A stretch of DNA of 34,505 bases from a virus: the IMG/VR virus record IMGVR_UViG_3300043399_000168, positions 1 through 34,505 of that record; one strand, given 5' to 3'. The translations under genes were made by a program, and so were the position numbers. Of this stretch, positions 14,175-20,142 are shown in pieces (position 1 is the stretch's first letter; every line of letters starts with the position of its first letter). The notes beneath the pieces were generated by a model that saw only the letters and a program-made list of their open reading frames with translations, did no database searches and had not been told where the DNA came from.

Positions 14175-14575
14175 AAGCAAACGGACTGGCACGCATCGGC
14201 AAAGACGCCGAGGTGCGATACACACCAGGCGGGGCAGCGGTGGCCAACGTCTCACTGGCGTTCACCTACGGCAAGAAAGGCGACGACGGAAAGCGGCCAA
14301 CGCAGTGGGTTGACGCCTCGCTGTGGGGCCAGCGGGTGGAATCGCTCGCGCCGTACCTGACCAAAGGCAAGCAGATCGTGGCCTACCTGGAGGACGTGCA
14401 CATCCAAACCTACACCAAAGGTGATGGCACGCAGGCCAGCAAGATGGCAGCACGCATCGCAGACCTGGAGTTTGTGGCAGGTGGTGAGCAGGCAGAGAGC
14501 CAGCCAAAGCCGAAGGCACAGGCAGCGCCAGCCAATTCTGGTTTTGACGATTTTCCTGATGACGTGCCATTTTAA
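14171..14575 (+). CDS. ssb: Single-stranded DNA-binding protein
   Basis: The 134-residue protein has an OB-fold (residues about 1-105) with ANVSLAFTYGKKGDDGK, QWVDASLWGQRVESLAPYLT and KGKQIVAYLEDVHIQTYT. A Pro/Ala linker and an acidic tip (DDFPDDVPF) follow, equivalent to the DDDIPF tip through which bacterial SSB recruits partner proteins. It would coat strands made by the exonuclease and work with Erf and NinB. It overlaps the upstream gene by four bases. Confidence 0.95.
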   Translation: MKANGLARIGKDAEVRYTPGGAAVANVSLAFTYGKKGDDGKRPTQWVDASLWGQRVESLAPYLTKGKQIVAYLEDVHIQTYTKGDGTQASKMAARIADLEFVAGGEQAESQPKPKAQAAPANSGFDDFPDDVPF

Positions 14576-14584
14576 GGAGGCAGC

Positions 14585-14737
14585 ATGACCAGCAAGAACA
14601 AGACCCAATACGTTACCGTTCGCCTGCCGGACGAGATCATGGCCAAGCTCAAGGCAGAGGCCGAGCGCAACACGCGCAGCCTGTCCGCCCAGGTGCAGCA
14701 CTTCATCAAACTCGGCCTTGAGAAGGTCAAGTCATGA
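14585..14737 (+). CDS. Arc/MetJ-type ribbon-helix-helix DNA-binding protein (50 aa)
   Basis: The 50-residue sequence has the N-terminal beta strand TQYVTVRLPDEIMAKLKAEA followed by NTRSLSAQVQHFIKLGL, the classic ribbon-helix-helix arrangement of the P22 Arc/Mnt class. Such proteins dimerise and bind operators. An AAGGAGG ribosome site lies just before the ATG at 14585, nine bases after the ssb stop. The next gene overlaps its stop by four bases. Its target in this genome is unknown. Confidence 0.85.
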   Translation: MTSKNKTQYVTVRLPDEIMAKLKAEAERNTRSLSAQVQHFIKLGLEKVKS

Positions 14738-14862
14738 GGCGCGGCTGGCAGTTCGACGTGGAGTGGTTCAAGCGTCGCTGGCCACTGTTCGCCATCGGCA
14801 TCGAGGACAATGAATTTGTCCTGCGTTTGTGGGTGGTCGAGATCGCCATCTGGAGATACTGA
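14734..14862 (+). CDS. Small Trp-rich protein (42 aa)
   Basis: The frame encodes MRRGWQFDVEWFKRRWPLFA, then IGIEDNEFVLRLWVVEIAIW, a small aromatic protein with no recognised family. The ATG at 14734 overlaps the Arc-like stop and the TGA overlaps the next ATG by one base, so it lies in a run of coupled genes. Coding is likely by context only. Confidence 0.6.
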   Translation: MRRGWQFDVEWFKRRWPLFAIGIEDNEFVLRLWVVEIAIWRY

Positions 14863-15017
14863 TGGACAAAAACAGGCACATGCTCATGGCGTACCTCAAG
14901 CCATCGAAAATGCACCTGGCCGTCTGCAAGGCCGCTGGCTGCGGGAGCCGTCCCGCGCTGGCGGTCTTTTTCGACCGAGTGGAAAAAACCTTCAGCATTT
15001 TGGAGTTCAAGCCATGA
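14862..15017 (+). CDS. Small hypothetical phage protein (51 aa)
   Basis: The protein reads MDKNRHMLMAYLKPSKMHLA with a later CKAAGCGSRPALAVFFDRVE stretch. The two cysteines are too few to call a zinc site. Start and stop overlap the neighbouring genes (TGATG and ATGA junctions), which supports translation by coupling. No function can be assigned. Confidence 0.6.
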   Translation: MDKNRHMLMAYLKPSKMHLAVCKAAGCGSRPALAVFFDRVEKTFSILEFKP

Positions 15018-15565
15018 CAGAAAACGAAGCCAAGCTGGACATGCTCGTTGCCGAGCTGGACTACGAGAACCGGATTTTACGGGCCAGAAACGAGCGACTG
15101 ATGCGTGAGGCCGAGGCGACCAACTTCGACCGCACAGCGGCCTGGCTGAAGGCCTGCGGCAAGGAGCAGCTGAACCCTGCGCACCTGTCTGTGCAGATCG
15201 GATGCCACTTGGAGGAAGTGGTCGAGCTGCTGGAGTGCATCGAAACCGACTGCGCTGCCGACAACGATTCGCTGGAGTGCCTGTCCGATGACCTGCGCCT
15301 GATTGCCACCAGCCTGAAGAAGGCCACAACCCAAAGCTTCATCAAGACCGGCAAAGAGGTGCACATGCTGGACGCCATCTGCGACACCGAGGTGACTGGA
15401 AACGGCATCGCCTACCTGGCCGACTTCGACAAGAACGGGGCCGACCGGGAAGTTTTGGCGAGCAATGAGTCCAAGTTAGTGGATGGCAAAGCAGTGCTCA
15501 TGCCGGGAGGAAAAATAGCAAAAGGCCCAAATTACAAACCACCAGAACTTGAAAAGTTTGTGTAA
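15014..15565 (+). CDS. PRA-PH / MazG-like nucleotide pyrophosphohydrolase family protein
   Basis: The 183-residue protein begins with a coiled segment (AKLDMLVAELDYENRILRAR), then a helical domain with IGCHLEEVVELLECIETD and a later VHMLDAICDTEVTGNGIAYL, the E..E and D...D metal-binding pattern of all-alpha NTP pyrophosphohydrolases (PRA-PH/MazG type). The end, GGKIAKGPNYKPPELEKF, is a conserved tail. It may clean up or remodel nucleotide pools, though substrate is unknown. The last about 110 bases are AT-richer than the rest of the gene and adjoin the HNH gene, suggesting co-conversion. Its TAA overlaps the HNH ATG by one base. Confidence 0.8.
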   Translation: MTENEAKLDMLVAELDYENRILRARNERLMREAEATNFDRTAAWLKACGKEQLNPAHLSVQIGCHLEEVVELLECIETDCAADNDSLECLSDDLRLIATSLKKATTQSFIKTGKEVHMLDAICDTEVTGNGIAYLADFDKNGADREVLASNESKLVDGKAVLMPGGKIAKGPNYKPPELEKFV

Positions 15566-16095
15566 TGAAAACCACATCGCTCACACAAAACAGGCTTCAT
15601 GAACTGCTCATTTACGATCAGACGACTGGCGTATTTACAAGAGCGAAAGCCGTGAATGGAAGAACAAAAAAAGGTGAAATTGCTGGACGAAAAAACGCAG
15701 ATGGTTATGTCGTAATCAGTGTTGACAACGTGACGCACGTTGCACATCGTCTGGCATTTTTATGGGTGACGGGAGAGCATCCAAGTCATGAATTGCAAGT
15801 TGACCACATAAACGGGAAGAGAGACGACAACAGATGGGAAAACTTGCGGCTAGTTACAGCAAATGAGAATCAACACAATCGCCATCATGCGGATATTTTC
15901 CATGGAAGAACGAGTAAGCGCCTTGGCGTCTGCTTTAAAGACAGAGGTCGTAATCGCTGGGAGGCAAATATTCGTGTTGGTGGAAAGCTGATATATCTTG
16001 GACGATATGCCAACGAAGATGAAGCCGCCAATGCCTACATGAAGGCAAAAGCCTATTACCACCCAACGGCAAAGATTGTCTGTGATGTGACATGA
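15565..16095 (+). CDS. HNH homing endonuclease with AP2 DNA-binding domain
   Basis: This 176-residue nuclease has an N-terminal YDQTTGVFTRAKAVNGRTKK segment, then HRLAFLWVTGEHPSHELQVD, HINGKRDDNRWENLRLVT and ENQHNRH, an HNH_3 active site with conserved H, D, N and N. The C-terminal 60 residues (RLGVCFKDRGRNRWEANIRV, then KLIYLGRYANEDEAANAYM) form an AP2 domain. This is the standard build of phage homing endonucleases. The gene is AT-richer than its neighbours and is fitted exactly between two genes, overlapping each by one and four bases. It differs in architecture from the NUMOD4 enzyme at 7454-8005. Confidence 0.93.
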   Translation: MKTTSLTQNRLHELLIYDQTTGVFTRAKAVNGRTKKGEIAGRKNADGYVVISVDNVTHVAHRLAFLWVTGEHPSHELQVDHINGKRDDNRWENLRLVTANENQHNRHHADIFHGRTSKRLGVCFKDRGRNRWEANIRVGGKLIYLGRYANEDEAANAYMKAKAYYHPTAKIVCDVT

Positions 16096-16580
16096 AAAAA
16101 CGCAAACGCCAGCAACGGCCACGACGGTACACCCTGCTCGACGAGATGGCCGCCAGTCCGACCGAGCCTTTGCCACAGGCTTGGCGGACGCACCAGCTCA
16201 CCAAGATGTATGAAGGCCTCAGCCAGCTGGAGACAGGCGAAGACCCGCAGCCGAACGACTGGCGGCTGGTGTCGGATGCCGTGAACCTGGTCGAGACGCT
16301 GGTGGTCGAGATGAAGGTCTGCGAGGACGCCAATGGCCTGCTGATGGACGCCATCACAGCCTTGGCCAAGGCAGGCAAGCGCAGCAAGGCCGGACAGACC
16401 CTGCGCCTGGATGGTGAAGGCATCATGGCCGTGCGCTCGATCCTGCGCGACTACGCCGAGCTGCTGGACGTGCTGCCAGCTCGCACCATGGTTAGATGCC
16501 ACCGGCTGACCGAGAAACGCATCCAGGACATGCTGGACGGCAAGCGCAGGCCGCATGATGTGGAAATCTGCGACTTATAG
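16092..16580 (+). CDS. Conserved phage protein of unknown function (162 aa)
   Basis: A basic N-terminus (KKRKRQQRPRRYTLLDEM) is followed by an all-helical body: LPQAWRTHQLTKMYEGLSQL, DAVNLVETLVVEMKVCEDAN and AVRSILRDYAELLDVLPART. Similar all-helical proteins with an 'alpha-W..' and late 'LDVLPART...A' helix pattern are common phage hypotheticals. No catalytic motif is evident. Its start overlaps the HNH stop by four bases, consistent with the HNH gene having been inserted just before it. Confidence 0.8.
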   Translation: MKKRKRQQRPRRYTLLDEMAASPTEPLPQAWRTHQLTKMYEGLSQLETGEDPQPNDWRLVSDAVNLVETLVVEMKVCEDANGLLMDAITALAKAGKRSKAGQTLRLDGEGIMAVRSILRDYAELLDVLPARTMVRCHRLTEKRIQDMLDGKRRPHDVEICDL

Positions 16581-16602
16581 GGATAACCCCTACAAAATAA
16601 TC

Positions 16603-16633
16603 TTGCATTGCTTGTGGGTGTTCGTGGTAAGAT
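16603..16633 (+). promoter_or_regulatory. Candidate extended -10 promoter for the small-gene run
   Basis: Between the 162-aa gene and the 49-aa gene, a TGG-TAAGAT element (hexamer 16628-16633) makes an extended -10. A TTGCAT at 16603-16608 is the best -35, but the 19-base spacing is long. It lies 26 bases before a strong ribosome site, in an 80-bp gap that is unusual for this otherwise overlapped operon. Confidence 0.4.
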
Positions 16634-16659
16634 GTGGGCATCGCAACCAAGGAGCCAAC

Positions 16660-16809
16660 ATGAACAAGCTGATCGAAACCTTCCGCAAGTGCCCGACACC
16701 TTCCAACCGCGCCAAGCTGCAGATCTACCTGCAAAAGCACATGATGGCCTTGTGCCTGGCAACGCCGGAAGAAATCGCCTTCCTCAAGGCCAACGAGTTC
16801 AAGATTTAA
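16660..16809 (+). CDS. Small conserved phage protein (49 aa)
   Basis: The protein reads MNKLIETFRKCPTPSNRAKL, then QIYLQKHMMALCLATPEEIA and a lysine-containing end. It resembles short helical phage proteins of the form 'LIETFR..PT..NR.KL..YL.KH.MA.CL'. AAGGAG lies upstream of the ATG at 16660, immediately after the candidate promoter. Function is unknown. Confidence 0.75.
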   Translation: MNKLIETFRKCPTPSNRAKLQIYLQKHMMALCLATPEEIAFLKANEFKI

Positions 16810-16819
16810 GGAGCCAACC

Positions 16820-17011
16820 ATGCAGATCAAACGCTACCACGTCATCCTGGCCGTCATCGGCCTCATCATCGCCATGGGCATCGTCGGACAGTCCGACTTC
16901 GAAGAAGAGCAGCGCCAGGCCGAGCAATACTGTGAAATGGTCAAGCTCTGGAAGCAGACTAATGGCCAGTCCGGTTGGCCAGCCTACAACGGTGAAGGGG
17001 TGTGCAAATGA
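16820..17011 (+). CDS. Small membrane-anchored conserved phage protein (63 aa)
   Basis: A single hydrophobic segment (YHVILAVIGLIIAMGIVG) at residues about 6-23 precedes a soluble tail with EQYCEMVKLWKQTNGQSGWP and a Y/C-containing end. The E.YCEMV.LW..T.G..GWP pattern is very common in phages of many hosts, usually unnamed. The positively charged N-terminus (MQIKR) predicts a cytoplasmic start and periplasmic tail. AAGGAG lies before the ATG; the stop overlaps the next gene. Confidence 0.85.
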   Translation: MQIKRYHVILAVIGLIIAMGIVGQSDFEEEQRQAEQYCEMVKLWKQTNGQSGWPAYNGEGVCK

Positions 17012-17259
17012 CTGAAATCGAAAGCCGCGTGGCAGGCATCCCCTGCATCATCCGAGTGACCCACTTCGAGAGCGTGCGCGGGTCGTACAGCTACAACGCG
17101 CCCAGCGACTGGGACTATTACGGTTACACCGAGTCCGAATGGGAAGTGCTTGACCGCCGAGGCCGTCCGGCTGCTTGGCTGGAGCGCAAGCTCACGGACG
17201 CCGACCGCAGCCGCATCGATCAGGAGATCGAGGAAGCCATGAACGAGGAGGCCTACTGA
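17008..17259 (+). CDS. Conserved phage protein (83 aa)
   Basis: The protein includes IPCIIRVTHFESVRGSYSYN, PSDWDYYGYTESEWEVLDRR and a helical C-terminus with LTDADRSRIDQEIEEAM. The 'APSDWDYYG...EWEVLDRRGRPA.WL' block is widely conserved among phage hypotheticals and reads as a small beta domain. An alternative GTG two codons upstream exists, but the ATG at 17008 overlaps the previous stop as other genes here do. Its TGA overlaps the next ATG. Confidence 0.85.
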   Translation: MTEIESRVAGIPCIIRVTHFESVRGSYSYNAPSDWDYYGYTESEWEVLDRRGRPAAWLERKLTDADRSRIDQEIEEAMNEEAY

Positions 17260-17468
17260 TGCGGAAGTTCGTGCGCCAGCTTATGCCTGGCCAAGAGTTC
17301 ACCCTGGTGCGCACAGGCGAGCGTTACAAGTTCCTGCGTCGGGACTACAGCACGCCAAGTGGCACGCGGTATGTCTGTCTGAATCTTGACCGCATGCCGA
17401 TCGATCAAGATCAAGAGCGTGAAACAAGCCTGCACCACGCCTGCCATGTGTGGGTGCAACAGTCATGA
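17259..17468 (+). CDS. Small conserved phage protein (69 aa)
   Basis: The sequence contains RQLMPGQEFTLVRTGERYKF and SGTRYVCLNLDRMPIDQDQE, a mostly beta fold. It resembles short phage proteins of the 'M..GQ.F...RTGE.Y...' type with no known role. It is coupled to both neighbours by one- and four-base overlaps. Confidence 0.75.
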   Translation: MRKFVRQLMPGQEFTLVRTGERYKFLRRDYSTPSGTRYVCLNLDRMPIDQDQERETSLHHACHVWVQQS

Positions 17469-17674
17469 CTTGCAACCAAGACTGCCGCCAAGGCCGGGAC
17501 TGCAACTGTGGTGGCTGGCATGTGTATCCAGTGAATGATCTGCGCGAGCACGATCTAAACGGAAACTGCTGGTGCAGGCCAACGCTTGATGACGAAGGCT
17601 CAGAGCCGATCTGGATTCACAAAAGCATGGATGGCCGGGAAGCCTTCGAGACAGGCGACAGAAAGCCGTCCTAG
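17465..17674 (+). CDS. Conserved Cys-rich phage protein (69 aa)
   Basis: Cysteines at CNQDC, CRQGRDCNCGG and CWC make a probable zinc-binding protein. The segments VYPVNDLREHDLNGNCWCRP and HKSMDGREAFETGDRKPS match a family widespread in phages (ending 'MDGRE.FE.G.RK'). Function unknown. It is the last gene of the plus operon. Its TAG is shared on the opposite strand with the stop of the convergent DksA-like gene (CTAG), so the operons end back to back without an intervening terminator. Confidence 0.85.
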   Translation: MTCNQDCRQGRDCNCGGWHVYPVNDLREHDLNGNCWCRPTLDDEGSEPIWIHKSMDGREAFETGDRKPS

Positions 17675-17886
17675 CGCTTTCCAGCCCGTTGCCTGGCGTT
17701 GGCATCAGCCTGCCACTGATCGCGGCACTCAGGGCCGCAGAAGCGCCTGTCAGCGTCCACAGGCTCTTCGCAGTAGTGGCACAGGCCAGTCGGCTCAAGT
17801 CGTTGGTGTGGCTGCCTGGCAGTGGTCAGGCAGGCCTCGCGTTCTTGCTCTTCTCGGATGGTGGCTTGGTCGGAAACGTCGGTCAT
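17671..17886 (-). CDS. TraR/DksA-like zinc-finger phage protein (71 aa)
   Basis: The 71-residue protein begins TDVSDQATIREEQEREACL, resembling the N-terminal helix of TraR and P2 Orf82-type DksA homologues, then LCHYCEEPVDADRRFCGPEC, a C4 zinc finger. Short phage TraR-like proteins act on RNA polymerase without ppGpp in known cases; here that is inference. The ATG at 17886 directly abuts the T-run of the lysis terminator and has no visible ribosome site, so expression may be weak or come from read-through. It converges tail-to-tail with the plus operon. Confidence 0.75.
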   Translation of the reverse strand: MTDVSDQATIREEQEREACLTTARQPHQRLEPTGLCHYCEEPVDADRRFCGPECRDQWQADANARQRAGKR

Positions 17887-17912
17887 AAAAAAGACCCGGC
17901 ACAGAGGCCGGG
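17887..17912 (-). terminator. Rho-independent terminator of the lysis/tail operon
   Basis: On the minus strand, CCCGGC (17912-17907) and GCCGGG (17900-17895) make a perfect six-base stem with a six-base loop, then TCTTTTTT. This is a textbook intrinsic terminator located 31 bases after the holin stop. The T-run ends exactly where the ATG of the DksA-like gene begins. Confidence 0.88.
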
Positions 17913-17942
17913 CAAGGCGGCCGAAGCCGCTGGAGACAACTG

Positions 17943-18356
17943 CTAAGCCTTGCCCTTGATGCGCTCGAAGGTGCGCAGGCCACCAAGCCCAAGCATCCCG
18001 GTCAGCAGCACCATCAGGGTTTCATTGTCGATGGGTGGTAGAGGCGGCACGGAGCCACCGAAAACGGCCACCAGCCACGGCAGAACAGGCTGGATGAAGA
18101 ACTGGTACACCAGGCCGAAAACGCACGCCCAGCCAGTCGCTGGACGCCAGCCGCCACGAAACATGTCGGAGCCTGCCTCGACCTTGTTGACCTCGATCTG
18201 TCCGAGTGCCAGCTTGGTCTCTGCATCCAGGACGGCAAGCTCGCCTTTCTGGGCCAGCTCCATCAGCTTGATCTTGGCATCTGCGCTGGCCTGTGGGTCG
18301 GGCAGTACCTTCTCAAGGACGGTGCCGATCACGGGGATGAGTGCTTGCCACATCAT
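17943..18356 (-). CDS. Holin, GTA_holin_3TM family
   Basis: The 137-residue protein has an N-terminal amphipathic/hydrophobic segment (MMWQALIPVIGTVLEKVLPD), a charged helical linker (KIKLMELAQKGELAVLDAET and VEAGSDMF), and two C-terminal membrane segments around GWACVFGLVYQFFIQPVLPW and ETLMVLLTGMLGLGGL. The order and the 'LIPVIG.VL..V.PDP..A..K' start match the three-helix holin family (PF11351). It should permeabilise the inner membrane to release endolysin. The M15 endolysin gene lies immediately upstream, with overlapping stop/start (ATGATG). The start could be either of two adjacent ATGs. Confidence 0.92.
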   Translation of the reverse strand: MMWQALIPVIGTVLEKVLPDPQASADAKIKLMELAQKGELAVLDAETKLALGQIEVNKVEAGSDMFRGGWRPATGWACVFGLVYQFFIQPVLPWLVAVFGGSVPPLPPIDNETLMVLLTGMLGLGGLRTFERIKGKA

Positions 18357-18724
18357 TGGTACTCCCAGATCACGTTGGACGGCAGGCCATGGCCACCCAA
18401 GCCGATGTGCACGAAGGTCTTGGCGATGCCGATGCGGTGGAATCCGTGCTTGAGCGCCAGGCGGATCAGATCGTACCGATCAGCGCCATTGGTGCAGGCA
18501 ATGTCGCAGCACATGCCACGGGTGTGCTCGCCATCAGATCGCAGCTTTCTGGCCTCCACGGGGTGCGTGGGGTGCCTGTAGCCGCTGGTGATGGTCATGG
18601 GCCGACCGTACTCTGTGCGCAAGGCCTGAAGGCGCTCCATGAAGTCAGGAAGCATGCCATTCAGGCCTGAGTGCTTGCAGTCGAACTCGGCCTTCGTGAA
18701 GTTGGGATAGTCCGACCAGTCCAT
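18353..18724 (-). CDS. Endolysin, peptidase M15 family (D-Ala-D-Ala carboxypeptidase-like)
   Basis: The 123-residue enzyme should cleave peptide cross-links in peptidoglycan. NFTKAEFDCKHSGLNGM opens the domain and MTITSGYRHPTHPVEARKLR, then GEHTRGMCCDIACTNGADRY carries the zinc-binding H and D of M15 enzymes (H-x6-D). FVHIGLGGHGLPS supplies the final histidine. No signal sequence is seen, so it needs the holin. The ATG at 18724 has AAAGG eight bases upstream and lies one base after the previous stop. Length is typical for PF08291 enzymes. Confidence 0.93.
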   Translation of the reverse strand: MDWSDYPNFTKAEFDCKHSGLNGMLPDFMERLQALRTEYGRPMTITSGYRHPTHPVEARKLRSDGEHTRGMCCDIACTNGADRYDLIRLALKHGFHRIGIAKTFVHIGLGGHGLPSNVIWEYQ

Positions 18725-18725
18725 G

Positions 18726-18947
18726 TCAGTGACCTTTCCAGTGGCTGGCCATGAAGCCAACCAGCGCAGAAAATCCTGATGCGATACTCATTCCAAGCCA
18801 GAGGCCGCCTTTGGACTTGTTGGCCAGGGCCACAAGTTCCTCAAGCTGGCGCTCCATTTTGTCCATCTTCTTGTCCATGTCCTGCACGCGCTGCCACAGA
18901 ACTCCATACTTCACGAGGTCAATGCCGCCATCCTTCTCTTCAGCCAT
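18726..18947 (-). CDS. XhlA-like coiled-coil plus membrane-anchor protein (lysis module)
   Basis: This 73-residue protein has an N-terminal charged region, a heptad-patterned coiled coil (VQDMDKKMDKMERQLEELVA) and a C-terminal membrane helix (GLWLGMSIASGFSALVGFMA) ending in a basic tail. Small proteins of this design occur in phage lysis modules, where XhlA-type proteins work with a holin. A spanin or antiholin role is possible; no direct evidence. The ATG at 18947 is preferred to the GTG/ATG options further upstream because it begins the charged domain. Confidence 0.7.
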   Translation of the reverse strand: MAEEKDGGIDLVKYGVLWQRVQDMDKKMDKMERQLEELVALANKSKGGLWLGMSIASGFSALVGFMASHWKGH

Positions 18948-18965
18948 GTCAGGACACTCCATCGA

Positions 18966-19319
18966 TTACAAGCCCTGTCCGGGCGTGACGTAGACGGTGG
19001 TCGCGCCAGAAGCAAGGCCGCTGAAATAGGTGTCCTTGTTGAAGCGGAGAATCTCCACCGCACCTGGAACCAGCACGATTGCATCAGAAGGCGTGCCAGC
19101 GACTGGAGCCACAGCAGCAGCCTGGGCCAGTGCAGCGGTTGCGCCAGTGCCCAAGAACACGGTGTTCGTGCCTGCGTTCACAAAACGGTACTGACCAGCG
19201 TTCTGAGGGTTGAACTTCTCGTAGACAGGGGCTTGAATACCAGCTGGGGCAACACCAGCAGCAGCGATAACTACGGTTTTGCCTTGCGGGTTGAATGCGA
19301 TTTGACTGTTGGTGGCCAT
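18966..19319 (-). CDS. Small beta-rich virion protein (117 aa)
   Basis: The protein is rich in Ala, Thr, Val and Gly with alternating strands: TVVIAAAGVAPAGIQAPVYE, YRFVNAGTNTVFLGTGATAA and LRFNKDTYFSGLASGATTVY. It resembles the small beta-sandwich proteins encoded at 28390-28722 and 28732-29067 in composition and spacing. AAGGAG lies six bases before the ATG at 19319. Position between a tail fibre and the lysis genes suggests a minor virion or fibre-associated protein. Confidence 0.75.
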   Translation of the reverse strand: MATNSQIAFNPQGKTVVIAAAGVAPAGIQAPVYEKFNPQNAGQYRFVNAGTNTVFLGTGATAALAQAAAVAPVAGTPSDAIVLVPGAVEILRFNKDTYFSGLASGATTVYVTPGQGL

Positions 19320-19329
19320 GTTTAACTCC

Positions 19330-20121
19330 TTAAACGTTGTACGTCAAAGTAAATGCAATTATGTCTTGTGCGGAAAATCCACTAATATCAATGTTATTGT
19401 TTGGTGCGTTGTCAATTATTTCAGGAAAATACAGTGTTGAAGTACTACCGCTAGTAATTGGTGCAACAATCGGTGTTCCTGCTGTCCAATCTACGCCTTT
19501 GGTGAACAATGCCCCAGTCGGAAAAGTTGTATCGGCGGCTTTGGCAAATGGCAACCCAGTAATTTGAGCGTACCCAGAACCCCCGCCAGTAATCACGTTT
19601 GCTAACTCCATGTAGCACTGAATTGTTACTTGACGGCCAACTCTTGTGTATCGACCTGACACCGCAGCAGTTTCATAAGTTCCGGCAGTAGTAGCACCAC
19701 GAAGAACAGGCGTCCAGTTGCCTTCTTCATACCAGGTCAACTTTTCACTTGTCATTCCAGGAGCGTTGGTGTTGGCCGAGAAATCAACACCTTTACCTGC
19801 GGTTCCAACGACGAGGTCGCTGGTCGTCATGTTCACGGGTCCACTTAAAGTAGACGTTCCAGAGACAGACAGATTGACACCGTTCAAGTCTGCTCCACCT
19901 TCTATGCGCTGCCATGTCGTTCCATTGAACGCAGCAACATCACCAACGCCCCAATTCGAAATGCCGTCCAGTGCCGTAGAACCAGCTACGCTGACTTGAT
20001 AGTAGTCGCCCTTTGTACCGACACCAGATGCTAAGGCTGGCGTGTTAGTTGTGGCATTCCAAGTGCCCTTGTAGTTCAAAGCGCCAATGGCGTTTGTGAT
20101 AGCAGAGACTGTTTTCAACAT
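19330..20121 (-). CDS. Second tail fibre / receptor-binding protein (263 aa)
   Basis: The N-terminal half carries the tail-fibre motif LNYKGTWNATTNTPALASG, then VGTKGDYYQVSVAGSTALDG and WGVGDVAAFNGTTWQRIEGG, typical of phage fibre shafts and collars. The C-terminal half, SGRYTRVGRQVTIQCYMELA with ITGLPF, matches a receptor-binding jelly-roll-like end found on many phage fibres. Coding DNA is clearly AT-richer than the surrounding virion genes, suggesting recent exchange. It follows the tailspike gene by 21 bases. A direct virion attachment site cannot be told from sequence. Confidence 0.85.
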   Translation of the reverse strand: MLKTVSAITNAIGALNYKGTWNATTNTPALASGVGTKGDYYQVSVAGSTALDGISNWGVGDVAAFNGTTWQRIEGGADLNGVNLSVSGTSTLSGPVNMTTSDLVVGTAGKGVDFSANTNAPGMTSEKLTWYEEGNWTPVLRGATTAGTYETAAVSGRYTRVGRQVTIQCYMELANVITGGGSGYAQITGLPFAKAADTTFPTGALFTKGVDWTAGTPIVAPITSGSTSTLYFPEIIDNAPNNNIDISGFSAQDIIAFTLTYNV

Positions 20122-20142
20122 GATGTTTGACCTTTCAAACGC

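Noticed and set aside
14585-14862. Reading the Arc-like protein and the next small gene as a toxin-antitoxin pair
   Set aside because: Only the ribbon-helix-helix partner is recognisable; the downstream 42-aa protein shows no toxin motif and similar small coupled genes fill this operon.
16578-16592. TAGGG-ATAAC-CCCTA palindrome sharing ten bases with the I-SceI site
   Set aside because: The resemblance stops after TAGGGATAAC. Stem is only five pairs with no T-run and overlaps a stop codon, so neither a terminator nor a homing site can be supported.
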